60,840 bases of DNA. Origin: Streptococcus cristatus (GTDB lineage: Bacteria > Bacillota > Bacilli > Lactobacillales > Streptococcaceae). This document shows positions 17,023 to 25,676 of this stretch, piece after piece; position 1 is the stretch's first letter; every line of letters begins with the position of its first letter. Location of the stretch: assembly GCF_001578775.1 (NCBI RefSeq), contig NZ_KQ969062.1:380518-441357 (forward strand). Reading direction: 5' to 3'. The notes under the pieces were generated by a model. The model made no database searches, had not been told where the DNA came from, and was given only the letters and a program-made list of their open reading frames with translations. A program made the position numbers and the translations under genes.

Positions 17023-17050
17023 ATTATAACATATTTTTTGAAAATGGCAA
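17023..17050 (-). promoter_or_regulatory. Promoter of tRNA-Leu
   Basis: On the minus strand: TTGCCA (17045-17050), 16-base spacer, TATAAT (17023-17028) with TGT extension. It ends about 10 bases before the tRNA 5' end. Confidence 0.8.
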
Positions 17051-17182
17051 GAGAAAATGGTAAGTTTTGGCTGGGGCAGGCACAGGGAAATAGTGGTAAA
17101 TAGAGGATTTTGAAAGCTGATTGTAGAAATTAAAAGCGGCTATCAAAGTCTAAGCAGTGATTGTTTGCAAGTGTATTTTCAT

Positions 17183-18100
17183 TTATTCGATAGCTTGCGG
17201 ATAGAGAGCTCCTTGCTCCTTGGAAGTATCTTTCAGGATAAAGATGGCCCATAACAGTGCCAAGATGAAGACAACCAAGCCCGGAATACCTCCCTCGGGA
17301 CCGAATTGACCGCCGGTAATGAAGGTACGATTGGAAGTTGTGAAGTACATCAAGGAAGACTCGCTATCATATCCGCTGACGTGGAAGCCATACACATTTC
17401 CCATAATGAAATTCCAAGCAAAGTGGAAGCCACAAGGTCCCCAGATATTTCCACGCTTCATGGCATAGACAGCGGTGAATAAGCCGAAAATAAACAGGTG
17501 AAGCGTCGAAAGCCAAGATGCTCCGTTATTGTCCAAATGGAAATAAGAGAACATGGTTGAAGCAATCAGACTCGCTAAATAGGCATTTTTGTGATAAGAA
17601 ATGATTGGTACCAACCATCCGCGGATATAAATTTCTTCCGCAGCTGTTTGCAAAATATAGCCGATGAGAACTAACATCCAAGAAACAAGGAAAGGCAGAC
17701 TAAACTGAATACGTTCAAATTTGGCATCTCCTGTGATAAAGAAGACTACTAGAACGGTCGTAATCATGATGGCACCAACCAAGACACCTTTTGCGAATTC
17801 TGATAGCCCATTTCCTTTGGAGAATCCCATGGTCCGTATCGGCCGCTTTTCAATGAACCTGACCCAAAGGAAGAAGGCAATGATAGTGTAAAGGAAAGAC
17901 AAAAGGTCTAAAATATTCCACCAGTCTGGGATCCAACTTTGTTTGTCTAAAAAGAAATCAGTTGAGGCCTTCCTAATTGGAGACATGTACTGGGTGATGT
18001 AGTAGAGGATAAAGGGAGATAGAAACCAAGGGGTTAAAAACTTCCCTTTTTTTACGTTGGAAATGAGCGGATTGCTCTTTGATAGAAATGAAAGGCTCAT
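17183..18100 (-). CDS. CPBP (CAAX/Abi) family intramembrane glutamic endopeptidase
   Basis: A 305-residue membrane protein with about eight hydrophobic segments. The three CPBP motifs are present: EEIYIRG (EExxxR) near residue 157, FSYFHLDN (FxxxH) near 190, and HFAWN (HxxxN) near 226. ATG 18100 (MSLSFLSKSNP) is chosen because AAGGAGG lies 6-7 bases upstream; an in-frame ATG at 18124 lies before that RBS. Family members act as intramembrane proteases, some giving bacteriocin self-immunity or peptide processing, but no bacteriocin operon is adjacent. Its promoter overlaps a cre-like site, suggesting carbon control. Confidence 0.85.
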   Translation of the reverse strand: MSLSFLSKSNPLISNVKKGKFLTPWFLSPFILYYITQYMSPIRKASTDFFLDKQSWIPDWWNILDLLSFLYTIIAFFLWVRFIEKRPIRTMGFSKGNGLSEFAKGVLVGAIMITTVLVVFFITGDAKFERIQFSLPFLVSWMLVLIGYILQTAAEEIYIRGWLVPIISYHKNAYLASLIASTMFSYFHLDNNGASWLSTLHLFIFGLFTAVYAMKRGNIWGPCGFHFAWNFIMGNVYGFHVSGYDSESSLMYFTTSNRTFITGGQFGPEGGIPGLVVFILALLWAIFILKDTSKEQGALYPQAIE

Positions 18101-18117
18101 AAATAACCTCCTTATAC

Positions 18118-18210
18118 CTAGCATGGAGCATCCAAGTAGTCAGAACTTCCTTCTAGGATAAGAGGAACTTTCGCGTTGTAGGATGTTCCAGTAAAAAAGC
18201 AGATGGACAA
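18118..18210 (-). other. Possible leader peptide ORF before the CPBP gene
   Basis: In the 190-nt leader of the CPBP mRNA, a 30-codon frame opens with TTG (18210), preceded by AGAGG at 5 bases. It would encode SICFFTGTSYNAKV and so on, ending DAPC, and stops 4 bases before the CPBP Shine-Dalgarno. The position suggests translational coupling, but the start is weak and nothing in the peptide is recognised. Speculative. Confidence 0.2.
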
Positions 18211-18297
18211 GAAACCTCTAAATGCTCACTCTCCTTTCTAATCGGCCTTGCCCCTTTCCCCAAATGAGGTAGTAACCATTTGCTATTCATCGTCTCT

Positions 18298-18326
18298 ATT
18301 ATAATACTTTCGGAAAGCGCTTGCAA
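18298..18326 (-). promoter_or_regulatory. CPBP gene promoter overlapped by a cre-like site
   Basis: On the minus strand: TTGCAA (18321-18326), 17-base spacer, TATAAT (18298-18303). TGCAAGCGCTTTCC (18312-18325) fits the loose CcpA consensus TGNAANCGNWNNCW at all but the last base and covers the -35 and spacer, a repressing position. The leader from here to 18100 is about 190 nt. Confidence 0.6.
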
Positions 18327-18413
18327 TAACATATCTTTATTTTACCAAAAAATTTTATGATAAATAATTTTCCGCCTTTACTATCAAACTGGCAAGCTAA
18401 ATCAATCATTTTT

Positions 18414-18422
18414 TGATATAAT
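18414..18422 (+). promoter_or_regulatory. Extended -10 promoter of rsgA
   Basis: TGA plus TATAAT 28 bases before the start, with no clear -35. It drives the rsgA-rpe-thiN-rmuC-yhaM run. Confidence 0.5.
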
Positions 18423-18449
18423 AATTGTATTAACTTTAAAGGAGCAGTC

Positions 18450-19328
18450 TTGCAAGGAATAATTATCAAAGCCTTGGCTGGCTTTTATTATGTAGAGTCA
18501 GGTGGGCAGGTGTATCAGACGAGAGCGCGTGGAAATTTCCGCAAAAAAGGTCAGACGCCTTATGTTGGTGACCATGTCGAATTTTCAGCGGACAAGGATT
18601 CTGAAGGCTACATTTTAAAAATTGCCGAGCGTAAAAATAGTTTGGTACGGCCACCTATTGTCAACATTGATCAGGCAGTTGTCATCATGAGTGCCAAGGA
18701 GCCAGACTTCAATGCCAATCTCTTGGATCGTTTTTTGGTGCTTTTAGAGCATAAACGGATCCATCCTATTATCTACATCAGCAAGTTAGACCTGCTTGAA
18801 GATGAGCAGAGCTTGGATGTCTATGTACAGGCCTATCAGGCCATCGGCTATGAGGTCGTTAAAACCACTGAGAAGTTACTGCCGCTTCTGACAGGGGAAG
18901 TCACTGTTTTTATGGGTCAGACTGGTGTTGGGAAGTCCACCCTGCTCAATAAAATTGCACCAGACTTGCAATTAGAAACAGGAGAAATTTCTGAAAGTCT
19001 GGGGCGGGGGCGTCATACGACACGGGCGGTTAGCTTTTATAACCTAAATGGCGGAAAAATTGCGGACACTCCAGGCTTTTCTTCCTTAGACTATGAAGTA
19101 GACAAGGCAGAAGACCTGAACGCCGCCTTTCCAGAAATTACCGAAATCAGTCGGGACTGCAAGTTCCGCACTTGTACCCATACGCACGAGCCGGCTTGTG
19201 CTGTCAAACCAGCCGTAGAAGCCGAGCGAATTGCTGCTTTTCGTTTTGAAAATTACCTGCACTTTCTCAGTGAAATCGAAAATCGTCGTGAAACTTATAA
19301 AAAGACGGCTAAAAAACTTCCTAAATAA
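18450..19328 (+). CDS. rsgA: Ribosome small-subunit-dependent GTPase A
   Basis: A 292-residue circularly permuted GTPase acting late in 30S ribosome maturation. Order of domains: N-terminal OB fold (1-65), GTPase with [14 protein letters not shown] (G4/G5 side first), ISKLD, then P-loop [12 protein letters not shown] near residue 156 and DTPGFSS (G3) near 207, and a C-terminal zinc site with [18 protein letters not shown]. The start is TTG 18450 after AAGGAG; no ATG fits the conserved N terminus [14 protein letters not shown]. Secure. Confidence 0.95.
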   Translation: MQGIIIKALAGFYYVESGGQVYQTRARGNFRKKGQTPYVGDHVEFSADKDSEGYILKIAERKNSLVRPPIVNIDQAVVIMSAKEPDFNANLLDRFLVLLEHKRIHPIIYISKLDLLEDEQSLDVYVQAYQAIGYEVVKTTEKLLPLLTGEVTVFMGQTGVGKSTLLNKIAPDLQLETGEISESLGRGRHTTRAVSFYNLNGGKIADTPGFSSLDYEVDKAEDLNAAFPEITEISRDCKFRTCTHTHEPACAVKPAVEAERIAAFRFENYLHFLSEIENRRETYKKTAKKLPK

Positions 19329-19342
19329 AGAAAGGAACTATC

Positions 19343-20002
19343 ATGAAAACATTTAAAATTGCTCCCTCTGTTCTGAGTGCGGATTATGCTAATTTTGAGA
19401 CAGAGTTGAAAAAGCTAGAAGCTAGCGGAGCAGAGTATGCCCATTTGGATGTTATGGATGGCCATTTTGTCCCTAATATCAGCTTTGGAGCTGGTGTCGT
19501 GGCCAGTATGCGTCCCCACAGCAAGATGGTTTTTGATTGCCATCTCATGGTGTCCAATCCTGAGCACCATATTGAGGAATTTGCTCGAGCAGGTGCAGAT
19601 ATTATCAGCATCCATGTAGAAGCGACGCCGCATATTCATGGGGCTCTGCAGAAGATTCGTGCGGCAGGCGTCAAGCCTAGTGTGGTTATCAATCCTGGAA
19701 CACCGGTTGAAGCGATTAAAAATGTCTTGAATCTAGTGGACCAGGTCCTAGTTATGACAGTCAATCCAGGATTTGGCGGTCAGGCTTTTCTGCCCGAAAC
19801 CATGGGTAAGATTCGTGAACTGGTCGCTCTGCGAGAGGCCAATCAGCTGAGCTTTGATATTGAAGTGGACGGTGGGATTGACGATAAGACGATTCAGATG
19901 GCTAGAGAAGCTGGCGCCAATATTTTCGTAGCAGGTAGCTATGTCTTCAAAGGTGATGTCAGCCATCAGGTTCAGACCTTGAGGGATGCGCTAGATGCCT
20001 AG
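19343..20002 (+). CDS. rpe: Ribulose-phosphate 3-epimerase
   Basis: A 219-residue TIM-barrel enzyme interconverting ribulose-5-phosphate and xylulose-5-phosphate in the pentose phosphate pathway. Signature parts: APSVLSADYANF, HLDVMDGHFVPNISFGA near 32-48, VNPGFGGQ near 140, and the phosphate-binding end VDGGI and VAGSYVFKG. Full length. It lies 14 bases after rsgA and overlaps thiN by 8 bases, the conserved streptococcal order. Secure. Confidence 0.97.
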   Translation: MKTFKIAPSVLSADYANFETELKKLEASGAEYAHLDVMDGHFVPNISFGAGVVASMRPHSKMVFDCHLMVSNPEHHIEEFARAGADIISIHVEATPHIHGALQKIRAAGVKPSVVINPGTPVEAIKNVLNLVDQVLVMTVNPGFGGQAFLPETMGKIRELVALREANQLSFDIEVDGGIDDKTIQMAREAGANIFVAGSYVFKGDVSHQVQTLRDALDA

Positions 20003-20627
20003 GATTGCTCTGTTTGCTGGCGGTGATTTGACTGCGGTCAATCGGGATTTTGATCTTTTTGTCGGAGTTGATCGTGGTGCCTTTTATTTGCTAAAGCAGG
20101 GCTTGCCTCTAGATTTAGCGGTTGGTGATTTTGATTCTGTCTCTGACGAAGAATTGCTGCGCATAAAGGCTGGCGCCAAGGAAGTCATTCAGGCTCAGCC
20201 TGAAAAGGATGATACGGACTTGGAATTGGCTGTTCTGGCTTGCTTTGCGCGCTATCCAGATGCTTATCTGACGATTTTCGGCGCCTTTGGCGGTCGTCTA
20301 GACCATGCTCTGGCCAATGTTTTCTTGCCCAGCAATGATAAAATCGCTCCCTATATGGAACAGCTGATCTTAGTAGATGCCCAGAATTGCATTCGCTATG
20401 TGCCCTCTGGCCGTCATGAAATCAAGCCGGTGGAAGGCATGGACTATCTGGCCTTTCTGCCGACAGAGGATGTGGCTCTGACCATTGAAGGAGCTAAATA
20501 TCCTTTAAATGAAAGGAATTTTTTCTTCAAAAAAGTCTATGCTTCTAACGAATTTATAGATAGACCTGTATTTTTATCCTTTGACGGGGGTTATACGGTT
20601 GTTATTTACAGTAAAGATAGGAGTTGA
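19995..20627 (+). CDS. thiN: Thiamine pyrophosphokinase
   Basis: A 210-residue enzyme that transfers pyrophosphate from ATP to thiamine, giving the active cofactor. Motifs include FVGVDRGAFYLL near 23, VGDFDSVS near 42-49, KDDTDLELAV near 71-80 and FGAFGGRLDHALANV near 95-109, all typical of the catalytic domain, with the smaller thiamine-binding C-terminal domain after it. Start ATG 19995 overlaps rpe. Secure. Confidence 0.94.
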   Translation: MPRIALFAGGDLTAVNRDFDLFVGVDRGAFYLLKQGLPLDLAVGDFDSVSDEELLRIKAGAKEVIQAQPEKDDTDLELAVLACFARYPDAYLTIFGAFGGRLDHALANVFLPSNDKIAPYMEQLILVDAQNCIRYVPSGRHEIKPVEGMDYLAFLPTEDVALTIEGAKYPLNERNFFFKKVYASNEFIDRPVFLSFDGGYTVVIYSKDRS

Positions 20628-20628
20628 T

Positions 20629-21885
20629 ATGGAGTATATCATCATCATCCTGCTTATCATCAATCTGGTCTTTCTCTATTTCTTCTGGCAGAGACGGGGG
20701 CAGCAGGAGCAGGCAATCAAAGTCTTGTTAGAAGAGCAGGAAGATCATCTGTCCGACCAGCTGGATTACCGCTTTGAGCAGGAAAGACAGCAGGAGGCTC
20801 TTCGGCAAAAAGAGTTGGAACTTGTTCTGGGAGATCGGCTGGCAGAAGTTCGAACAGATTTGCACCTTCATTTGACGGATTTGCGAACCGAAATGGCGGA
20901 TAGTTTCAGTAAAAATCGAGACAAGACCGATGAGCGGATGCGTCAGATTCAGGAGTCAAATGACTTACGGCTGGAGCAGATGCGCCAAACTGTTGAGGAA
21001 AAATTAGAGAAGACTTTGCAGAGTCGTCTGCAGACCTCCTTTGAGACGGTGTCCAAACAACTAGAGTCTGTTAATCGTGGTTTAGGAGAGATGCAGACAG
21101 TGGCTCGGGATGTGGGCAGTCTCAATAAGGTTCTTTCCAATACCAAGACCCGTGGCATTATGGGCGAACTCCAGCTGGGACAAATTATCGAAGACATCAT
21201 GACACCTAGTCAGTATGAGCGGGAATTTGCCACAGTGGCAGGTTCTAGTGAGCGCGTGGAGTATGCCATCAAATTGCCTGGACAGACGGATCAGGACTAT
21301 GTCTATCTGCCCATCGATTCCAAATTTCCTCTGGCGGATTATTACCGCTTGGAAGAGGCTTATGAATCGGGCAACAAGGAAGAAATTGAACTTCACCGCA
21401 AGTCGTTGTTGGCTAGTGTTAAGCGCTTTGCCAAGGATATCAAGAGTAAATATCTAGCTCCGCCAGCTACGACTAATTTTGGGATTATGTTTTTGCCAAC
21501 GGAAGGACTCTATTCCGAGGTGGTTCGCAATCCAGAGTTTTTCGATGTTTTGCGGCGAGATGAGCAGATTGTTGTGGCAGGGCCGTCTACCTTGTCAGCC
21601 CTGCTCAACTCTCTCTCAGTTGGCTTTAAAACTCTGAACATTCAGCGAAGCGCAGATGACATCAGTAAGGTTCTGGGCAGTGTCAAGTTGGAATTCAATA
21701 AATTTGGAGGTATTTTAGCCAAGGCTCAGAAGCACCTCAAGAACGCTTCTGGTAGCATCGATGAATTACTGACTCGCCGAACCAATGCCATTGAAAGAAC
21801 GCTGCGGCATATTGAATTGTCTGACCAAGACCTTCACTTACACTTGCTCGATATTCCAGACGAAAGGGAAGACTATGAAAATTAA
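20629..21885 (+). CDS. rmuC: DNA recombination protein RmuC
   Basis: A 418-residue protein with an N-terminal membrane anchor (EYIIIILLIINLVFLYFFW, residues 2-20), a long coiled coil (about 30-170) and the C-terminal RmuC nuclease-like domain with TRGIMGELQLGQI, DSKFPLADY and NFGIMFLPTEGLY. RmuC limits DNA inversions between short repeats. ATG 20629 after TAGGAG is the right start; an upstream in-frame ATG lies inside thiN. It overlaps yhaM by 11 bases. Confidence 0.93.
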   Translation: MEYIIIILLIINLVFLYFFWQRRGQQEQAIKVLLEEQEDHLSDQLDYRFEQERQQEALRQKELELVLGDRLAEVRTDLHLHLTDLRTEMADSFSKNRDKTDERMRQIQESNDLRLEQMRQTVEEKLEKTLQSRLQTSFETVSKQLESVNRGLGEMQTVARDVGSLNKVLSNTKTRGIMGELQLGQIIEDIMTPSQYEREFATVAGSSERVEYAIKLPGQTDQDYVYLPIDSKFPLADYYRLEEAYESGNKEEIELHRKSLLASVKRFAKDIKSKYLAPPATTNFGIMFLPTEGLYSEVVRNPEFFDVLRRDEQIVVAGPSTLSALLNSLSVGFKTLNIQRSADDISKVLGSVKLEFNKFGGILAKAQKHLKNASGSIDELLTRRTNAIERTLRHIELSDQDLHLHLLDIPDEREDYEN

Positions 21886-22819
21886 TCAAATGAAAAAAGA
21901 TGAGATGTTTGAAGGCTTTTATCTGATTAAGTCAGCCGAAGTCCGACAGACCAGAGCTGGGAAGAATTACCTCGCCTTCACTTTCCAAGATGACACTGGA
22001 GTGATTGAAGGGAAATTGTGGGATGCCCAGCCCCATAATGTGGCAGAATTTACAGCGGGGAAAGTCGTCCACATGCAAGGCCGCCGCGAGGTCTACAATA
22101 ACACCCCTCAGGTTAATCAGTTGACTCTACGTCTGCCAAAGGCTGGTGAGCCCAATAATCCTGCCGATTTTAAAGAAAAACCACCCGTTGATCAAAAAGA
22201 ACTGCGGGAATATTTGTCACAAATGATCTTCAAGATTGAAAATCAAGTCTGGCAAAGGGTTGTGCGCTCCCTTTACAGTAAATACGATAAGGAATTCTAT
22301 TCTTACCCCGCAGCGAAAACCAATCACCATGCTTTTGAATCAGGACTCGCTTTTCATACAGCTACTATGGTCAAGCTAGCGGATGCAATTGGTAACATCT
22401 ATCCTCAGCTCAATAAAAGCCTTCTTTTTGCGGGGATTATGTTGCACGACTTGGCCAAAGTCATTGAGTTGAGTGGTCCAGAAAATACGGAATATACCGT
22501 GCGAGGCAATCTGATTGGTCATATTGCACTGATTGATGAGGAACTGACCAAAACCTTGGCGGAGTTGAAAATTGATGATACCAAGGAAGATGTCATTGTT
22601 TTGCGCCACGTCCTCCTCAGTCATCACGGTCTCCTCGAATACGGCAGTCCCGTTCGTCCAAAGATTATGGAAGCAGAAATCCTACACATGATTGACAATC
22701 TGGATGCGGAAATGATGATGATGACTACGGCTCTGTCTCTTGTTGCTCCAGGAGAAATGACCAATAAAATATTCGCATTGGAAAATCGTTCCTTCTATAA
22801 ACCAAAAATTGATAAGTGA
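21875..22819 (+). CDS. yhaM: 3'-5' exoribonuclease YhaM
   Basis: A 314-residue exoribonuclease with an N-terminal OB-fold (residues about 15-90, VRQTRAGKNYLAFTFQD) and an HD metal-dependent domain: HHAFESGLAFHTATM near 160-174 and LHDLAKV near 200. In streptococci YhaM trims a few bases from many transcript 3' ends. ATG 21875 (MKINQMKKDEMFEGF) is correct; it lies within the last codons of rmuC, so translation is coupled. It ends the rsgA-to-yhaM run before purR. Confidence 0.93.
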   Translation: MKINQMKKDEMFEGFYLIKSAEVRQTRAGKNYLAFTFQDDTGVIEGKLWDAQPHNVAEFTAGKVVHMQGRREVYNNTPQVNQLTLRLPKAGEPNNPADFKEKPPVDQKELREYLSQMIFKIENQVWQRVVRSLYSKYDKEFYSYPAAKTNHHAFESGLAFHTATMVKLADAIGNIYPQLNKSLLFAGIMLHDLAKVIELSGPENTEYTVRGNLIGHIALIDEELTKTLAELKIDDTKEDVIVLRHVLLSHHGLLEYGSPVRPKIMEAEILHMIDNLDAEMMMMTTALSLVAPGEMTNKIFALENRSFYKPKIDK

Positions 22820-22882
22820 AATACGAAAAATGGGCATTATATTTAGTATAATGTTCGTTTTTTTGATATAGTATGATATAAT
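22818..22882 (+). promoter_or_regulatory. Paired PurBox-like operator and promoter of purR
   Basis: AATACGAAAAAT (around 22820-22831) on the plus strand and the reverse complement of AAAACGAACATT (22850-22861 reads AATGTTCGTTTT) face each other about 18 bases apart, like the two PurBoxes of B. subtilis PurR operators. The second box overlaps one TATAAT (22847-22852); another TATAAT with TGA (22874-22882) follows, with TTCGTT 17 bases before it. This suggests PurR autoregulation. Confidence 0.6.
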
Positions 22883-23020
22883 GAAAAAAATAAAATAAAT
22901 ATTCATAGAAATCACTCCAAACTTTGAAATAGAAAGAATTGAATTACTGCTCTATGCAAGAAGAGCTACGTTCTCAGATTAGTTTGTGGCTGATTTTGAT
23001 GGAGTCGAATTGGTGAAAAA

Positions 23021-23836
23021 ATGAAATTAAGAAGAAGTGAGCGCATGGTGGTTATTTCCAATTACTTGATTAACCATCCTTACCAATTAACAAGTTTAAA
23101 CACATTTGCAGAGAAATATGAGTCTGCCAAGTCTTCCATTTCAGAAGACATCGTGATTATCAAACGTGCCTTTGAAGAAATCGAAATTGGTACGATTGAG
23201 ACAATTACTGGTGCTGGAGGAGGTGTGGTCTTCACTCCTTCCATTTCAGAAAAGGAGGCCAAGGCTATCGTTCAAGACCTCCGCGATCAACTGTCTGAAA
23301 GCAATCGAATCCTGCCTGGCGGCTATATCTACTTGTCAGATTTACTTAGTACGCCATCTATCCTCAATAATATTGGCCGCATCATTGCCAAAGCTTTCAA
23401 AGACCAAAAGATTGATGCCGTTATGACAGTGGCGACCAAGGGTGTTCCCTTGGCCAATGCTGTCGCTAATGTCTTGAATGTTCCCTTTGTCATTGTCCGT
23501 CGCGATTTGAAAATTACTGAGGGATCTACGGTCAGTGTCAACTATGTCTCTGGCTCTAGCGGAGATCGAATTGAGAAAATGTTCCTCTCAAAACGTAGCC
23601 TAAAAGCTGGCAGTCGGGTACTGATTGTTGATGACTTTCTAAAAGGAGGCGGAACAGTTAATGGGATGATTAGCCTTCTGTCCGAGTTTGATTCGGAGTT
23701 GGCAGGAGTAGCGGTCTTTGCAGACAATGCGCAAGCCAATCGCGATCATCTGGAATACAAATCGCTGTTAAAGGTGACCAATATCGATGTTAAATCAAAT
23801 AAGATTGATGTTGAGATTGGGAATATATTTGATTAA
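23021..23836 (+). CDS. purR: Pur operon repressor PurR
   Basis: A 271-residue regulator of the Gram-positive PurR type, with a winged-helix N-terminal domain (RRSERMVVISNYLINHPYQ onward, 1-75) and a phosphoribosyltransferase-like domain that senses PRPP. The PRPP loop is VLIVDDFLKGGGT near residues 203-215. It controls purine synthesis genes, here expected to include the purC-purH operon 10 kb downstream. The start ATG has only GGTG as RBS, hinting at modest expression. The upstream PurBox pair suggests self-control. Confidence 0.93.
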   Translation: MKLRRSERMVVISNYLINHPYQLTSLNTFAEKYESAKSSISEDIVIIKRAFEEIEIGTIETITGAGGGVVFTPSISEKEAKAIVQDLRDQLSESNRILPGGYIYLSDLLSTPSILNNIGRIIAKAFKDQKIDAVMTVATKGVPLANAVANVLNVPFVIVRRDLKITEGSTVSVNYVSGSSGDRIEKMFLSKRSLKAGSRVLIVDDFLKGGGTVNGMISLLSEFDSELAGVAVFADNAQANRDHLEYKSLLKVTNIDVKSNKIDVEIGNIFD

Positions 23837-23851
23837 CTTTAGGAAAGAATT

Positions 23852-24469
23852 ATGAGAAATATTTTTGATAAATTAGAGAGAGCTTCTAACCTTGTTCGTT
23901 TAGGGATCCTGGCAATAATGCTGCTTATCTTGGTTTCTGGACTTATATTTTTAAAACCAGCTCAGAAGAATACGGGCTCCGCCAAAACAGTCAGTTATAG
24001 TAGACGTTCAAGCTCCAGTAAAGCTAGTTCTACTAAGAAAGCATCGTCAGAAGATAATACGATTCAGGATGCTGAAGTAGCTGTTAAAAAGTTAGAAGAA
24101 GAGCGTACCGATGAAAGTTTGACTCAAGCACAAGCAGCGGTTGACAAGGTAAAAGATGAGGAAGCCAAAGCTAAGTTCCAAGGTCGAATTCAAGCCGTAA
24201 AAGATGCAATGAAGACACCTGAGGAATCCACTGAACCTGATTCAGACCAGCAGCAGTCGTTCTCTCCTACGCCTGTTGCGCCAGTTTATCGAACACCTGC
24301 CATCTCCATCGAACCACGAATACAGCCACAAGAAAGTTCGACTCCTGCACCATCCTCTAGTCCAGAAGTTACCCCAAGTCCATCTTCGGAGATACCAAGC
24401 CCGTCTTCAGATACTTCGGGCGCCTCTTCAAATACGGTGGTTCCTTCCCAGACTTCAAGTGAAAAATAA
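23852..24469 (+). CDS. Membrane-anchored Ser/Pro-rich extracellular protein
   Basis: A 205-residue protein of unknown function. Residues 18-36 (VRLGILAIMLLILVSGLIF) form one membrane helix, likely an uncleaved N-terminal anchor. Residues 45-65 are Ser/Lys-rich; about 68-115 form a charged helical hairpin (AEVAVKKLEEE, LTQAQAAVDKVKDEE, RIQAVKDAM) like the helical repeats found in some Gram-positive surface proteins. The last 85 residues are Ser/Pro/Thr-rich and disordered, a wall-spanning type of sequence. No LPxTG is present. It lies 16 bases after purR and is probably cotranscribed. Confidence 0.75.
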   Translation: MRNIFDKLERASNLVRLGILAIMLLILVSGLIFLKPAQKNTGSAKTVSYSRRSSSSKASSTKKASSEDNTIQDAEVAVKKLEEERTDESLTQAQAAVDKVKDEEAKAKFQGRIQAVKDAMKTPEESTEPDSDQQQSFSPTPVAPVYRTPAISIEPRIQPQESSTPAPSSSPEVTPSPSSEIPSPSSDTSGASSNTVVPSQTSSEK

Positions 24470-24607
24470 GATTGAATAGTTATTTTTGGTAGTATTTAAG
24501 TAAATATCAACAATCAGTTGTAGCATATTTTCAGATCTTTAAGATGATAATAATCAAGCAAAGGGTTGATTAAGAAGTAAAGATAAGTAAAAAATCAAGA
24601 AAATCTA

Positions 24608-24636
24608 TTGACGAGGATAGGCTTCTATGTTACAAT
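24608..24636 (+). promoter_or_regulatory. Promoter of rpsL-rpsG
   Basis: TTGACG, 17-base spacer, TACAAT with TGT extension. The stretch 24470-24607 before it shows nothing else. Confidence 0.85.
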
Positions 24637-24653
24637 GATAAACGGTACTTTTT

Positions 24654-24741
24654 ACTTTTGGTCTCTCAAAAGTGTACAGAGACGTGCTGACAAATGTTGC
24701 AAAAGTACACACAGATGATAGCTGTCACCAAGTGTATCATC
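24654..24741 (+). promoter_or_regulatory. Structured leader of the rpsL-rpsG mRNA
   Basis: A perfect 7-bp hairpin ACTTTTG, loop GTCTCT, CAAAAGT (24654-24673) lies near the transcript start. Its loop GTCTC can instead pair with GAGAC (24679-24683). A second stem GATGATA (24714-24720) with TATCATC (24735-24741) stands 30 bases before the start. Autogenous control by a ribosomal protein is possible but not shown. Confidence 0.45.
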
Positions 24742-24772
24742 ACCAAAATTAAAAAAATACAGGAGAATGTAG

Positions 24773-25186
24773 ATGCCTACAATTAACCAATTGGTTCGCA
24801 AACCGCGTAAATCAAAAGTAGAAAAATCTAAATCACCAGCTTTGAACGTTGGTTACAACAGCCACAAAAAAGTTCAAACAAACGTATCTTCACCACAAAA
24901 ACGTGGTGTTGCAACTCGTGTCGGAACTATGACACCTAAGAAGCCTAACTCAGCCCTTCGTAAATTTGCCCGTGTACGTTTGAGCAACTTGATCGAAGTT
25001 ACAGCTTACATCCCAGGTATCGGACACAACTTGCAAGAGCACAGCGTGGTGCTTCTTCGTGGTGGACGTGTAAAAGACCTTCCAGGGGTACGTTACCATA
25101 TCGTTCGTGGTGCACTTGATACAGCAGGTGTTACTGACCGTAAGCAAGGCCGTTCTAAATACGGTACTAAGCGTCCAAAAGCATAA
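24773..25186 (+). CDS. rpsL: 30S ribosomal protein S12
   Basis: A 137-residue ribosomal protein at the decoding centre. [11 protein letters not shown] opens the sequence; [17 protein letters not shown] (near 56-72) and [20 protein letters not shown] carry the residues whose changes give streptomycin resistance. The lysine in TPKKPNS appears wild type. Start ATG 24773 after AGGAGAATG. It is followed by rpsG 19 bases later, the standard str-operon order, but fusA has its own promoter here. Confidence 0.98.
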   Translation: MPTINQLVRKPRKSKVEKSKSPALNVGYNSHKKVQTNVSSPQKRGVATRVGTMTPKKPNSALRKFARVRLSNLIEVTAYIPGIGHNLQEHSVVLLRGGRVKDLPGVRYHIVRGALDTAGVTDRKQGRSKYGTKRPKA

Positions 25187-25205
25187 AGAAAGGGGATAAA
25201 GATAA

Positions 25206-25676
25206 ATGAGTCGTAAAAACCGTGCGCCTAAGCGCGAAGTATTGCCAGATCCGCTTTACAATTCACAATTAGTTACTCGTCTTATCAACCGCGTTATGCT
25301 TGATGGTAAGCGTGGTACAGCAGCTTCTATCGTTTACGGAGCTTTTGAGCAAATCAAAGAAGCTACTGGAAATGATGCACTTGAAGTATTTGAAACAGCG
25401 ATGGAGAACATCATGCCTGTTCTTGAAGTACGTGCACGCCGTGTCGGTGGTTCAAACTACCAAGTACCGGTTGAAGTTCGTCCAGAACGTCGTACTACAC
25501 TTGGACTTCGTTGGTTGGTAACAATTTCACGTGGTCGTGGTGAACACACTATGCAAGATCGTCTTGCAAAAGAAATCATGGATGCTGCTAATAACACTGG
25601 TGCAGCAGTTAAGAAACGCGAAGATACTCACCGTATGGCTGAAGCTAACCGTGCCTTCGCACACTTCCGTTGGTAA
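25206..25676 (+). CDS. rpsG: 30S ribosomal protein S7
   Basis: A 156-residue primary 16S rRNA-binding protein that nucleates assembly of the 30S head. It starts [19 protein letters not shown] and includes [18 protein letters not shown] near residues 78-95; length is the bacterial norm. It is the second gene of the rpsL-rpsG unit with AAAGGGG upstream. Secure. Confidence 0.98.
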   Translation: MSRKNRAPKREVLPDPLYNSQLVTRLINRVMLDGKRGTAASIVYGAFEQIKEATGNDALEVFETAMENIMPVLEVRARRVGGSNYQVPVEVRPERRTTLGLRWLVTISRGRGEHTMQDRLAKEIMDAANNTGAAVKKREDTHRMAEANRAFAHFRW

